A stretch of 55,119 bases of DNA from UBA10183 sp041653835 (GTDB taxonomy: Bacteria; Omnitrophota; Gorgyraeia; Gorgyraeales; Gorgyraeaceae), in the NCBI GenBank assembly GCA_041653835.1, contig JBAZEP010000007.1, positions 1-55,119 of the forward strand. Reading direction: 5' to 3'. Below, one piece after another: positions 34,350-43,250 of this stretch. The notes under the pieces are model-generated. The model worked only from the letters and a program-made list of their open reading frames with translations. It searched no databases and was not told where the DNA came from. The first letter of the stretch is position 1, and every line of letters starts with the position of its first letter. A program made the position numbers and the translations under genes.

Positions 34350-35162
34350 TCACCAGGCATGAAGCATGACATAGAGGCCAAGCTTACCTTTAATGCCTTT
34401 CAATAAGATATTATAATCCGGGTTTATTTCTTTCAAATAACCAGAGATCATTTTCGCATGATCTTTATTATGATAAGTAGTAACGACTATTTTTGGCTTA
34501 TACTTGCTGATCGTCTTTCTCGCGCCCTTCAACATTTCCATCTCGTATCCTTCAAGGTCCGCTTTTATATACGAGACTGGCCTATCTTTATCATGGAACA
34601 ATCGATCGACCGTGGTTATCTCCACAGGAACGCCTTCACCACCAGCAATTACCTGGGAACTTATACCGTTCTCAAGCAAAGATCCTTTTAGCTCCCTGTC
34701 TGACAATGCCACAGGGATTATTTCAATATTGCTAAAACCTGAAAACGTAACTTTCATTGCCTTCACAAATGAATTCAAAGGCTCTATTACATATACTTTC
34801 TTGCATCTACTAGCTATCAATAGACTGAACAAGCCTTCAGCTGCCCCGCAATCTACCACGATGTCTTGAGGCCTGACTCTTGTCTGATCTATCTCATAAT
34901 AATGCCAGTCCTCTGGATACATCGTCTCTCCAACTATCTGAAGCAGTTTAGCCTTATTTACATCCTTAGGGCAATATAGCGGCTCTTTTACATTTTTAAA
35001 ATGCATCACGAGATATTCTCCTGTCTCATCTATGCTACTTATCTTAGCGCTAGCTTTAGAAAAATAGACAGGGCTCATCAAAAAGCGTGCGAGATCTTTC
35101 AATGAAACCCCGTTCTTTTTGCCAAAACACCAATGCCTTAATACTTCCAATCTCCTATTCAT
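34350..35162 (-). CDS. FkbM-family SAM-dependent methyltransferase
   Basis: The 270-residue protein matches the FkbM O-methyltransferase layout: DIVVDCGAAEGLFSLL (motif I), VYVIEPLNSFVKAMK, VEITTVDRLF, then YIKADLEGYEMEMLKGA and a C-terminal IVVTTYH segment. FkbM enzymes O-methylate sugar or polyketide hydroxyls, and members are frequent in capsule and O-antigen loci. The start at ATG 35162 follows a short AGGTTCC-type sequence. It is one of seven methyltransferase-like genes in the locus. Confidence 0.88.
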   Translation of the reverse strand: MNRRLEVLRHWCFGKKNGVSLKDLARFLMSPVYFSKASAKISSIDETGEYLVMHFKNVKEPLYCPKDVNKAKLLQIVGETMYPEDWHYYEIDQTRVRPQDIVVDCGAAEGLFSLLIASRCKKVYVIEPLNSFVKAMKVTFSGFSNIEIIPVALSDRELKGSLLENGISSQVIAGGEGVPVEITTVDRLFHDKDRPVSYIKADLEGYEMEMLKGARKTISKYKPKIVVTTYHNKDHAKMISGYLKEINPDYNILLKGIKGKLGLYVMLHAW

Positions 35163-35187
35163 GGATCAAGGAACCTCCTGTTCAATA

Positions 35188-36285
35188 TCACGCATGGTTG
35201 CACCCCTTGCACACTGAAGGCGCATTCCCGTTATTCAGCTCATGTCTAAATTGAACATAAGCTGGGCTATTCCAGATCTGTCTGATATTATTATTAAAAA
35301 TATTCCCAAAATTGAATTCTTCATAATTAGGCCTGATACAGCAAGGAGTAACATAACCGTTCCATGAGACATAAACGCCTTTTTTATACCAGAAACATTT
35401 GCCTCTTTGCTCCTCGGGTAAGACAAAATCAACATGTACTGCTTTTGTCTTAGCTAAAAGCATTGCTTTTTTTAGATGAACTGCATTTTCCCCATCCATG
35501 ACCAGATTCCTTTCTGATAATTTCTGCCTTTTATCAGCATGCTTGCTGTCTACGCTTACCCAATTCTGAAGGTTCACGATATTAATATGATAGACTCCAA
35601 GATCGCTTATCAAACCTATCAATGGGCAAAGGTCTTCGACATTAGTTTTCTCCATGACAAAATTCACTGCTATATCAGCATTGCTATTGTTAGCCGAGAT
35701 GAGCAGCCGGATGCCCTTTAATATACTGTCCAGGCAATCCACTCCCCTTATCTCCTTGATCTTATCCTTTCCGAAAGCATCCAGTGATATCTCTATTTTA
35801 TCAAAATATTTTATCATATAGCGAGCATTCTCCTCCGTGATCAGAGTAGCATTAGAAGCGATATAAGTGGTGATGTTCTTTTTCTTCAAGTGCTCCGCCA
35901 TTTTAAAAAGCGACGCGTTCAATAAAGGCTCTCCCAGCCCCTGCAATTTCACTTCTTTTAAAAATGGGAACTGCCCGACCACTTTAATGAAATCATTGAA
36001 TTCCATGTCCCCTGATGCGCTAAGAACATCCCGGGTACAATTCCTGCACTTCATGTTACATCGTGACGTAGGCTCTAATTGAAGATAGCTTGGGAAAGTA
36101 TATTTATGCTTATTAGCTGCCGCGAAGCATGATTCCATACACCTCATCGCAATATATGGCATCCCAAACCTTGCCTCTCTGTGAACGCGGCCGAATACAT
36201 GTTTCTTTAGAAAACTATCTAATCCCTTATGCTTTATGAGGATATGAGCTGCTTTTAATTTATTTGCTATTGTATGTGATTTCAT
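35188..36285 (-). CDS. Radical SAM/SPASM-domain protein (2)
   Basis: The 365-residue protein has the motif CNMKCRNC (Cys76, 80, 83), a VKLQGLGEPLLN strand and a C-terminal SPASM region (CCIRPNYEEFNFGN, IWNSPAYVQFRHELN, CKGCNHA). The start is placed at ATG 36285; longer in-frame versions would read far into the preceding flavoprotein gene and give an unlikely basic extension. It is related in layout to the SPASM protein at 26-27 kb. Members of this set are common in glycan loci, but their substrates are unassigned. Confidence 0.83.
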   Translation of the reverse strand: MKSHTIANKLKAAHILIKHKGLDSFLKKHVFGRVHREARFGMPYIAMRCMESCFAAANKHKYTFPSYLQLEPTSRCNMKCRNCTRDVLSASGDMEFNDFIKVVGQFPFLKEVKLQGLGEPLLNASLFKMAEHLKKKNITTYIASNATLITEENARYMIKYFDKIEISLDAFGKDKIKEIRGVDCLDSILKGIRLLISANNSNADIAVNFVMEKTNVEDLCPLIGLISDLGVYHINIVNLQNWVSVDSKHADKRQKLSERNLVMDGENAVHLKKAMLLAKTKAVHVDFVLPEEQRGKCFWYKKGVYVSWNGYVTPCCIRPNYEEFNFGNIFNNNIRQIWNSPAYVQFRHELNNGNAPSVCKGCNHA

Positions 36286-37615
36286 TTTTATCCAGTAAAA
36301 CCTTATCAATGACCTCTTTACCCTGCATAAAAGAATGGTCCATGTTCCCGATCTCATATCTCCACGCGCCAAACCTTCCTCTGGAATACACGCTGTTATC
36401 CTCCAAAAAAAGATTTATTCTTTTTAAAGCTTTGTCACGGCCTATAGTAGGCACTGGGTACGAATATCCAATATCTATGGTATGAGTGGATATTATATTT
36501 TTCCTATCACTGTCAGATATGATATTGCTATCCAAAAGCCCTTTAATTGTCTCGTTCACTATCTTAGTTTTATCTATTTTTTTATATTTAGAGTAACTGG
36601 TCTCGCACATGAGCGACCAATTAGCTTTAGAGTCAGGTACGTTATATTTGGAATAATTAGAAAAATACGTTACACGATAAAAAGGGAAATTACTCTCTGG
36701 AAAATACATCCAGCATTTAGAACTCCTGCACCTGCCTTTTAAACCTAACCCTACTACATAAGAACTGCTGTGTTTCAGGCATTTGGCATGAGGCTCAAGT
36801 CCTCTTTTTGCTGCGCATGGTCTCATCATCTTGACAAACAGGTCTAAAGGCGAAGTATTTATCAGTATGTCATAATCCATGACCTCGTCATCGTCCAAGG
36901 CCAATTTTTTATTAGCCATGTCTATTTTGACTACCTTTTTCCCTAAACATAAGTTTTCTTTAAAGATAGGCTCGAATTTAGAGAACAATCCTCCTGTACC
37001 CCCGTGCAAAGGAAACTTGAATTTATTGTTAGGGCCCCATCCATTGTCATCTTTATTGTAAAGTATATTTTTCAATATCCTTACTGGATCTATAACGCTT
37101 ATCCTCTCCTTGATCCAATTATTATCCATGTCCTCTAAAGGATGCGCCCATGTCTTCAGATTTTGAGGCATCATAAAATAGTTAGCTATGCCTTCCCCAA
37201 AAGTGTTCACTATCCATTCTTTAAAATTATGGCTGTTTTTTTCTTTTTGTTGGGAGATGATCAGCCCCATAATGGACTCGAACATAGCGTCTTTAGGCAG
37301 ATGCCGGATATTGTTCTGAAACGGATATGGTATCCACTTTTTCATGCAATAGATATAGGCTTTTCTCTCATGCTCTACATACCCACGATAGAGAAGCTTC
37401 TCCACTATGTCGTCAAAATACTTATAATGAGAGAATAATACGTGCCCGCCTTTATCCCAGATAAAATTCAAGTCATCTTTCACTGAAGCTGAAAGTCCTC
37501 CTACATATTGTTCTTTTTCCAATAAGACCCAGTTCTTGTGCTTTAGCTCTTTTAATCTATAAGCTGCCCCAAGGCCTGTAGGGCCGCCTCCTATGATCAC
37601 TACCCTTTTTTCCAT
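36260..37615 (-). CDS. FAD-dependent oxidoreductase of the amine oxidase/UDP-galactopyranose mutase-like superfamily
   Basis: The 451-residue protein starts with a dinucleotide-binding motif (VVIIGGGPTGLGAAYRL) and has the second FAD contact LLEKEQYVGGLS, then WDKGGHVLFSHY and LHGGTGGLFSKF. The overall layout resembles the group usually annotated as protoporphyrinogen-oxidase-like, which includes UDP-galactopyranose mutase relatives in polysaccharide loci. I cannot confirm the mutase active-site arginines, so a ring-contraction role (UDP-Galf formation) is only one option; amine oxidation or desaturation of a sugar is another. The GT2 gene upstream overlaps it by 16 bases. Confidence 0.7.
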   Translation of the reverse strand: MEKRVVIIGGGPTGLGAAYRLKELKHKNWVLLEKEQYVGGLSASVKDDLNFIWDKGGHVLFSHYKYFDDIVEKLLYRGYVEHERKAYIYCMKKWIPYPFQNNIRHLPKDAMFESIMGLIISQQKEKNSHNFKEWIVNTFGEGIANYFMMPQNLKTWAHPLEDMDNNWIKERISVIDPVRILKNILYNKDDNGWGPNNKFKFPLHGGTGGLFSKFEPIFKENLCLGKKVVKIDMANKKLALDDDEVMDYDILINTSPLDLFVKMMRPCAAKRGLEPHAKCLKHSSSYVVGLGLKGRCRSSKCWMYFPESNFPFYRVTYFSNYSKYNVPDSKANWSLMCETSYSKYKKIDKTKIVNETIKGLLDSNIISDSDRKNIISTHTIDIGYSYPVPTIGRDKALKRINLFLEDNSVYSRGRFGAWRYEIGNMDHSFMQGKEVIDKVLLDKNEITYNSK

Positions 37616-38553
37616 AAATACTTTAATCCTCCGCAGTAAGCCAAGACTAGCGTTTTTACCAGTTCTATTTGTTTAAAAAACGTATTATTACGTATTATCC
37701 CGTAAAAATACGCCAATATCCTTATGTGCATGGAGATCAAAAAAATAGCCCGGTCGATACCTCTATAATTTTTTTTCATAAAATAAAACCCATTATATAC
37801 TGCATAATGGATCCATTTCTTGTTCTGGAATCTCTTATAAGGCTCGGATGTATTATGATACGATAGAGCCTTGCTGCAATAAATACTCTTATACCCTTTT
37901 CTCATGGCCCTTAATGTCCAATCCAGGTCATCAAAATATAAAAAGTAATTCTCATCCATCAGCCCCACTTCATCTATTACTGTTCTCTTTACAAGCATCA
38001 TGCACCCGTTGACGACATCGATCTGCCTGTCTTTATCATACAGACTACTGGCTGACTTGTATTTACCTATGCCTATGCCCCCGGAATAGAACGGGCTTAA
38101 TGTCGAGCCTATTAAATGAAGTTTAGTCTTATCAGAATAATAAAAGACTTTACCTCCGACAAACCCTATCTTAGCGCCAGATCCGCCGCATTTGATCAAT
38201 TCCATCAAACAGTCCCTGGTAAGCACCATGTCGCTATCTAATTTCAATATATAGTCATATGCTTTATCAGCCTTGTTTATCCCCAGGTTGTAAGCAGCCG
38301 GCGCCCCTGCATTTACAGCTGATTCTATCAGCTTGATCTTATTATCAGTAATGAAAGATGAATACCTGCTCTTTAATGCCCCTAAAGAACCATCCGATGA
38401 ATTATTATCTATGATAATGACCTCATAACGCTCTATCGGATATTCCAGGTGCAATATAGAATCCATCAAATTCATTAAAAAAGGGCCTCCGTTATAATTT
38501 GGGATCACTATGCTAACAAAAGGTAATATATTTTTTTTAAGCTTCTCGTCCAT
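37600..38553 (-). CDS. Family 2 glycosyltransferase (rhamnosyltransferase-like)
   Basis: The ~317-residue protein has FVSIVIPNYNGGPFL, VIIIDNNSSDGSLGAL, the metal-site DSDMVLT and FLYFDDLDWTLRAMRKG, motifs of the WbbL/RfbF-type GT2 group that often transfer rhamnose or related deoxysugars. A hydrophobic segment near the C-terminus may associate with the membrane. The start is set at ATG 38553 after an AGGTG sequence. The donor is a guess from family resemblance; dTDP-sugar genes (rfbA/rfbB-like) are present at the right end of the window. Confidence 0.83.
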   Translation of the reverse strand: MDEKLKKNILPFVSIVIPNYNGGPFLMNLMDSILHLEYPIERYEVIIIDNNSSDGSLGALKSRYSSFITDNKIKLIESAVNAGAPAAYNLGINKADKAYDYILKLDSDMVLTRDCLMELIKCGGSGAKIGFVGGKVFYYSDKTKLHLIGSTLSPFYSGGIGIGKYKSASSLYDKDRQIDVVNGCMMLVKRTVIDEVGLMDENYFLYFDDLDWTLRAMRKGYKSIYCSKALSYHNTSEPYKRFQNKKWIHYAVYNGFYFMKKNYRGIDRAIFLISMHIRILAYFYGIIRNNTFFKQIELVKTLVLAYCGGLKYLWKKG

Positions 38554-39784
38554 ATAGCACCTTATTGTATATACTAAAGTATTTGGAAACACCCATCTCC
38601 AGGGAAAACATAGTATCTACTGTCTTATGACACCTCGCCACTAACATATCCTTATCTTTTAACAGCTCCATTAATTCGTTCAAAGCATTCATATACGCAT
38701 CTTTATTGAGATCTTTGATAACGACGCCTAATCTATTATTTTCAACGATGACATCTGTATCGCCTATCTGCGAGTTTATTATCACAGGCAAGCTGCTAGC
38801 CAGGTATTCCGCGAACTTAGTGGGACATGAAGATCTTTTGGAAAGCACTTGTTTTATAAAAAACATGCCCGCATCGCCTAGTTTAGTATAATAAGGCACA
38901 TCCTCGAACTCTGACTCTATTATAGTAAAATCGCTTTCGTGCAGCCCTTTTTCCCTGCAATATTTATCCGCTATTTTTTTACCTGTATGCGTCACTATCA
39001 GAAAATGCGCGTTCTTGATGCGTTCTTTTGCTGTGATAAAAAAATCTATCATCTCGCTCAATAAATACCATGTACCTAACGACCCGGCGTATAAGAAAAC
39101 GAACTTCTCTGCCAGGCCATGTTCTTGCTTTACTTTTTTTGTTATATTTTTATCACCATTAAATCTCTCGACATCAACACAGCATGGTATGACCATTACA
39201 CTCTGCTTTTTATTCATATTATTGCGTGGCAGATAATCGCTATGCGACAGGAAATCCTTTATATTCTCAGAAAGGACTATCAGCCCATCCGCTTTTATCA
39301 AAAATATCTTTTCAAAATAGGCCGTGAGCTTATAAGAAATACTGTCCTTTTTCCACATACCCCCATCAACATACTCCTCAGCGGTCAACCCTCTCTCATC
39401 AAATATGAATTTTTTTCCTGTTAACTTAGTGATCATGCGCCCCATCGCAGCTGAAACAGTGGTCCGGGCATGTATAATATCTATTTTTTTTGATATAGTA
39501 ATATAGCATCCTAACAATATGCCCATGAATATATCAAATAAAGTGGCAGGCAAAGATGGATTCTTATGATACCTGAGGCTATACCATTTAATACCATTTG
39601 ACTTTAATTCTTCTCTATAACTAGCGATCTTTTCTTTTGGATATTTTTTCCAAAACTCTTTTTTTTCAAAACTCAATAAATAGACCGATACCCCTTTCCG
39701 GGATAGGCCTTTTAAATACGGAATCCCCTGGGATAACATTAATGGTTCCATTGCACCGTTATAAGAAATAAATAAAGTTTTCAT
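38537..39784 (-). CDS. Family 4 glycosyltransferase (GT-B)
   Basis: The ~415-residue protein starts MKTLFISYNGAMEPLMLSQG. It has the DIIHARTTVSAAMG acceptor-side segment, FVFLYAGSLGTWYLLSEMI as the donor-domain glycine loop, and a C-terminal PTKFAEYLASSLPVIIN region in the position of the EX7E motif. It is a cytoplasmic transferase acting on lipid-linked intermediates. A GTG three codons upstream is an alternative start. It overlaps the GT2 gene. Confidence 0.84.
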   Translation of the reverse strand: MKTLFISYNGAMEPLMLSQGIPYLKGLSRKGVSVYLLSFEKKEFWKKYPKEKIASYREELKSNGIKWYSLRYHKNPSLPATLFDIFMGILLGCYITISKKIDIIHARTTVSAAMGRMITKLTGKKFIFDERGLTAEEYVDGGMWKKDSISYKLTAYFEKIFLIKADGLIVLSENIKDFLSHSDYLPRNNMNKKQSVMVIPCCVDVERFNGDKNITKKVKQEHGLAEKFVFLYAGSLGTWYLLSEMIDFFITAKERIKNAHFLIVTHTGKKIADKYCREKGLHESDFTIIESEFEDVPYYTKLGDAGMFFIKQVLSKRSSCPTKFAEYLASSLPVIINSQIGDTDVIVENNRLGVVIKDLNKDAYMNALNELMELLKDKDMLVARCHKTVDTMFSLEMGVSKYFSIYNKVLYGREA

Positions 39785-39789
39785 AATAT

Positions 39790-41130
39790 TCACGTCCGTA
39801 TTGCAGCTTCAATACTTTTTTTCTCCAAGCCTATCCCTATCAGCACAAATACAAAAGGCAATACCATTGCCCTATGCCTGAATAGCGTACCGATATTGCC
39901 TTCTATAAAAGCCAAAACAAGCATCATTATGGCTATATACAAGACTACTATCCCGCCTTCTCTTGCTTTATGTTTCATAATAAAACTCCATCCTATAAAC
40001 ATAGCTGGTAACAACAAATAATATACGATCATCTCCGGGATTACCATTACCTGCGACATGCTGCCAAGCTGCCAGGGAAAAGGCGCTAACCATGCTACAA
40101 ATATCGCTAGAGGCGCGAAGAGTATTAGGCTCAATGGATTAGTAATATCCAGGCTAGACAAAAATGCTGTATTTCCATATGTCCTGAACGTTCGCATCTT
40201 ATATATATACTCTATCAACGAAAAGCTATTCTTGCCTCCAGGTAAAAATTTCATTATATACTCATATACACAAGTGGCAGCTATCACGCTTGCTAATATG
40301 ATTATGAATATAAATAGCAACTTGTGCTTATCCCATAAGAACAATATCAGAGAAACCGGGAATATTAACGCATAAAAGATGAAAAAAGACACGAATCTTA
40401 ACTCTTTTAAAGCTAAACTGGCTAATATCATTATAAATATTAAATGAAGTCTGAACCTTGTTTTTAATTGGATTATAGCCCACACCAGCACTACTATTAA
40501 AAAAATACTTAGGGGTTCTTTAAGGTCTTGAATAGACCATATGAATAATGATGGCCAGAAAGCAGTTAAAAGAGCGGATATCCTCGCTGCTCTTTTATCA
40601 TAAAGCTGTAAAGTTATATAATAGATAAACACAGCTGTCAAGGAGCTTGCCAAAGAATTTATAAAGATCACACAAAGGGGGCTTTTGCCGCTGAAAAAAT
40701 ATACAATAGCGTTCCAGAAATCAAAAGCACCAAGTGTTCCGCTAGTGCTAATGCTTCTCACGTAATTATGTATATATTCCAGGTCCCTGACACCTGATAA
40801 CCACACGTCTACTATCTTAGCCCCATTCCCGCTATAACTGAATGCATCTCCTATCAAGCCATTGCCTTGAAATATGTAAATAATGTTATAAAGTAAACAA
40901 GAGCCTATGACCCTTGATAAGATCGCTACGATGAATATTCCTGACAAGAAAGTCCGTTCACTTGAAGCTTTTATAACGCAGGTAAGGCAGAATAAACAGC
41001 CCGATATACCAAGCATCATAATCAAAGCAGAGGATGTAAAGGATATAGGGACTAAAATTACTACCAAAGCTATAAATATCGCAGACAAAAATAATAAAAC
41101 ATACTTTTTAGTTATCAATAGCTCAATCAC
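39790..41130 (-). CDS. Polytopic membrane protein, probable GT-C glycosyltransferase
   Basis: The 446-residue protein has about 11-12 hydrophobic helices and an early periplasmic loop with GDAFSYSGNGAKI, in the place where GT-C enzymes carry the catalytic acidic residue. A second conserved-looking loop reads WSIQDLKEPLSIFL. It resembles the adjacent GT39-like protein in topology. It would use a polyprenyl-phosphate sugar, perhaps made by the GtrB-like protein at 21.2-22.2 kb. A polymerase (Wzy) role is an alternative, since Wzy proteins are also poorly conserved polytopic proteins. The start is GTG, overlapping the previous stop (GTGA). Confidence 0.65.
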   Translation of the reverse strand: MIELLITKKYVLLFLSAIFIALVVILVPISFTSSALIMMLGISGCLFCLTCVIKASSERTFLSGIFIVAILSRVIGSCLLYNIIYIFQGNGLIGDAFSYSGNGAKIVDVWLSGVRDLEYIHNYVRSISTSGTLGAFDFWNAIVYFFSGKSPLCVIFINSLASSLTAVFIYYITLQLYDKRAARISALLTAFWPSLFIWSIQDLKEPLSIFLIVVLVWAIIQLKTRFRLHLIFIMILASLALKELRFVSFFIFYALIFPVSLILFLWDKHKLLFIFIIILASVIAATCVYEYIMKFLPGGKNSFSLIEYIYKMRTFRTYGNTAFLSSLDITNPLSLILFAPLAIFVAWLAPFPWQLGSMSQVMVIPEMIVYYLLLPAMFIGWSFIMKHKAREGGIVVLYIAIMMLVLAFIEGNIGTLFRHRAMVLPFVFVLIGIGLEKKSIEAAIRT

Positions 41131-42449
41131 GAAACAGCCTTTTTATTCCTTATGACGAAGGCGGTAGACAGGATTATATAATACGGAATAAGCGGAACTG
41201 AATAGCGCCCATGGCCGTATATAACAGCATACGCTAAGGAAACATACGATATCACGATCAACAAAAATACCCATTTACGCCACAACATCTTTTGCTCTAG
41301 CATTCCCATTACGGAAAACGCTATCATTAGATATGCCAGTAACCTAAAAACACCCCTGAATAAAGAAAGTGCTAAGCTTCCGTACCTGATACTGGATATC
41401 TTCTTTATTAGATACTCCTGATCTATCAAAGCTGGAAGATACGTAAACTGTGTCATTTTAAGCAAATCAATGGAAGACACCGCTATGAATTTAACGGGTC
41501 TTCTCATTATCTCTTTTATCATGGTATTTTTAATTTTATTGGCGCTATAGCCCTTGCTTTTTAATTCAGGCAATATTTTTTCCCTGACCAAGATGTCTTC
41601 CCTGAATAAAAAATCCCTCGGATTCTCAACTGCATTAGGAAACACCTTTTTACCAAGATTCTCGGATAAAATGAAAACCAGGCTTTGCTTCAGATCATTA
41701 AAATTATAATCAAGCTTTTGAACCTTTATACATAGAGGTTCTAGGCTCCCCTCTCTTAAGGAAAAGTCCCCGAATTTCGTGTAGTTCCTTGACATCCACG
41801 GTAATGTCAAACATATAAAAATCAGGGACATGGCGAATATCTTTATGATAAGACCTTTATTGTCGGCTGACTTGATTTTCAATAATATGAGCCACATAAC
41901 TGCTATAAACAAAAAAGGCAGCATTATGACCTTACATAACGCCGCCAGTCCCAACGCCATACCAAACAGCAGATAATAACTGAACCGGCTAGTGAAATAA
42001 ACCTTCATACCCAAAAATACGACCAGGGCAAGCAAAAACGTAAATAACGCCTCACTAAGAATATAGCTTGAGTAGTTTACAAGTGTCGGGAAAAAGGCAG
42101 TCACGGTCATTGAATAAAAGGCTATCTTCTCTTTGAAAATTATCCCAGCTATTTTATATACAAGGATAGTTGTTGCTAAAAACAATAGTATCTGAAGTAA
42201 TTGGACAAAAAAATAATTATGACCGAACATCGAATATACTAAGGCTAAGAAAAGCGGATACAACGGCTCTCTCTCCATTGTAAGATTTCCGGCACTATCG
42301 GTATAACCATGGCCATTCGCGATGTTCAACCCAATAGCATCATAACTGTAAGAGTCCGGCTGCATAGGGGTTTTTGTTAAAAATAACAAGACAAGACCAA
42401 ATATAAAAGAACCCGTTAAAATATATAAAAACCGCTTTTCTTTAAACAT
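41127..42449 (-). CDS. GT39/ArnT-like membrane glycosyltransferase (GT-C)
   Basis: The 440-residue protein has the ArnT/PMT_2 layout: one helix, then a loop with MQPDSYSYDAIGLNIANG carrying acidic residues, then MEREPLYPLFLALVYSMFG and about ten further helices, followed by a soluble segment. Such enzymes transfer a sugar from a polyprenyl-phosphate donor on the periplasmic side. It is the second gene behind the promoter at 43.19 kb. Donor and acceptor cannot be read from the sequence. Confidence 0.8.
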   Translation of the reverse strand: MFKEKRFLYILTGSFIFGLVLLFLTKTPMQPDSYSYDAIGLNIANGHGYTDSAGNLTMEREPLYPLFLALVYSMFGHNYFFVQLLQILLFLATTILVYKIAGIIFKEKIAFYSMTVTAFFPTLVNYSSYILSEALFTFLLALVVFLGMKVYFTSRFSYYLLFGMALGLAALCKVIMLPFLFIAVMWLILLKIKSADNKGLIIKIFAMSLIFICLTLPWMSRNYTKFGDFSLREGSLEPLCIKVQKLDYNFNDLKQSLVFILSENLGKKVFPNAVENPRDFLFREDILVREKILPELKSKGYSANKIKNTMIKEIMRRPVKFIAVSSIDLLKMTQFTYLPALIDQEYLIKKISSIRYGSLALSLFRGVFRLLAYLMIAFSVMGMLEQKMLWRKWVFLLIVISYVSLAYAVIYGHGRYSVPLIPYYIILSTAFVIRNKKAVS

Positions 42450-42473
42450 TTCATAGCCCTACATGTCTTAATA

Positions 42474-43103
42474 TTATTGCGATAATTTTATTTTTTTAAG
42501 GTAACTATAGAAAAATATATGGAGGCTGATTAATAGAAATGCAAAAAGGCCTGCGATAAAAGCTTTTCTGATAACCTGCCGAGATTCTTTTTCGCCATAA
42601 GAAGCAGGATCTAATACTTTTACCATAGGCTTAGCTGGAGTAATATCTAACTCGCCATTTATCCTATCTAAATTTTGAATTATAAAATTCGCTATCTTTT
42701 CGGTAAATGCGGGGTTAGCGCCTTTAACTTCTATTTCCAATCCAGCTATCATTTCACGAGTATTTATTTTATATTTAAGATCTGGCTGCTTGTTTAACTC
42801 TAAGAAATTTTTTATATCTTTAGTCATGCGATTACTCTTAAGCAAAACAAAAATTATGTCGCTATAAGAAGTACCTTTTGAAATACCCGCTATTCCAAAA
42901 AATTTACTAATAGAAGATACTGACGAAACTCCGCCGCCTACAGAATCAGTAGAGATAATAGTAACTTTAGACACATAACTTGCTGGCATAAGCAGTGAAA
43001 AAATAACTGTAAAAAATACAGCCGCTGCCATCAGCTTTACGATAGTTTTCCACCATTTTTTATACATATTTAGATAATATAGTATATTAAAATCGTATTC
43101 CAT
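42474..43103 (-). CDS. Wzz-like chain-length determinant / polysaccharide co-polymerase
   Basis: The 209-residue protein has two transmembrane helices (about residues 20-42 and 185-203) flanking a periplasmic domain with the typical YVSKVTIIST start and a Pro-rich segment before helix 2 (ITPAKPMVKVLDPASYG). It lacks a cytoplasmic tyrosine kinase domain, so it is the short Wzz type. It regulates chain length together with a Wzy polymerase and contacts the outer-membrane exporter. The first gene after the terminator-promoter junction, it has a good ribosome-binding site (AGGAG, seven bases before ATG). Confidence 0.88.
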   Translation of the reverse strand: MEYDFNILYYLNMYKKWWKTIVKLMAAAVFFTVIFSLLMPASYVSKVTIISTDSVGGGVSSVSSISKFFGIAGISKGTSYSDIIFVLLKSNRMTKDIKNFLELNKQPDLKYKINTREMIAGLEIEVKGANPAFTEKIANFIIQNLDRINGELDITPAKPMVKVLDPASYGEKESRQVIRKAFIAGLFAFLLISLHIFFYSYLKKIKLSQ

Positions 43104-43163
43104 ATTTGGCTCCTATGGGTTATATATCTATTCTATAGTATAATATTATAAATAATAGCTTTG

Positions 43164-43192
43164 ATTATAGCGTATTTGGGGGTTAATCGCAA
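43164..43192 (-). promoter_or_regulatory. Strong sigma70-like promoter of the wzz-led operon
   Basis: TTGCGA (43192-43187) and a perfect TATAAT (43169-43164) are separated by 17 bp on the minus strand, about 60 bp before the wzz start. It lies directly behind the hairpin that follows the export gene, so a transcription boundary falls here. Confidence 0.65.
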
Positions 43193-43214
43193 GAAAAATT
43201 AGGGGGTTATTACG

Positions 43215-43241
43215 GCGAGGTGGCCCGCAGGGCCACCTCGC
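43215..43241 (-). terminator. GC-rich hairpin after the SLBB export gene
   Basis: A perfect 12-bp inverted repeat (GCGAGGTGGCCC / GGGCCACCTCGC) with a three-base loop begins ten bases after the stop codon. A short T run follows about 17 bases later on the minus strand, further than in a textbook intrinsic terminator. Terminator is the likely role; it could instead be another dispersed palindrome. Confidence 0.55.
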
Positions 43242-43250
43242 AGGGCTGGT

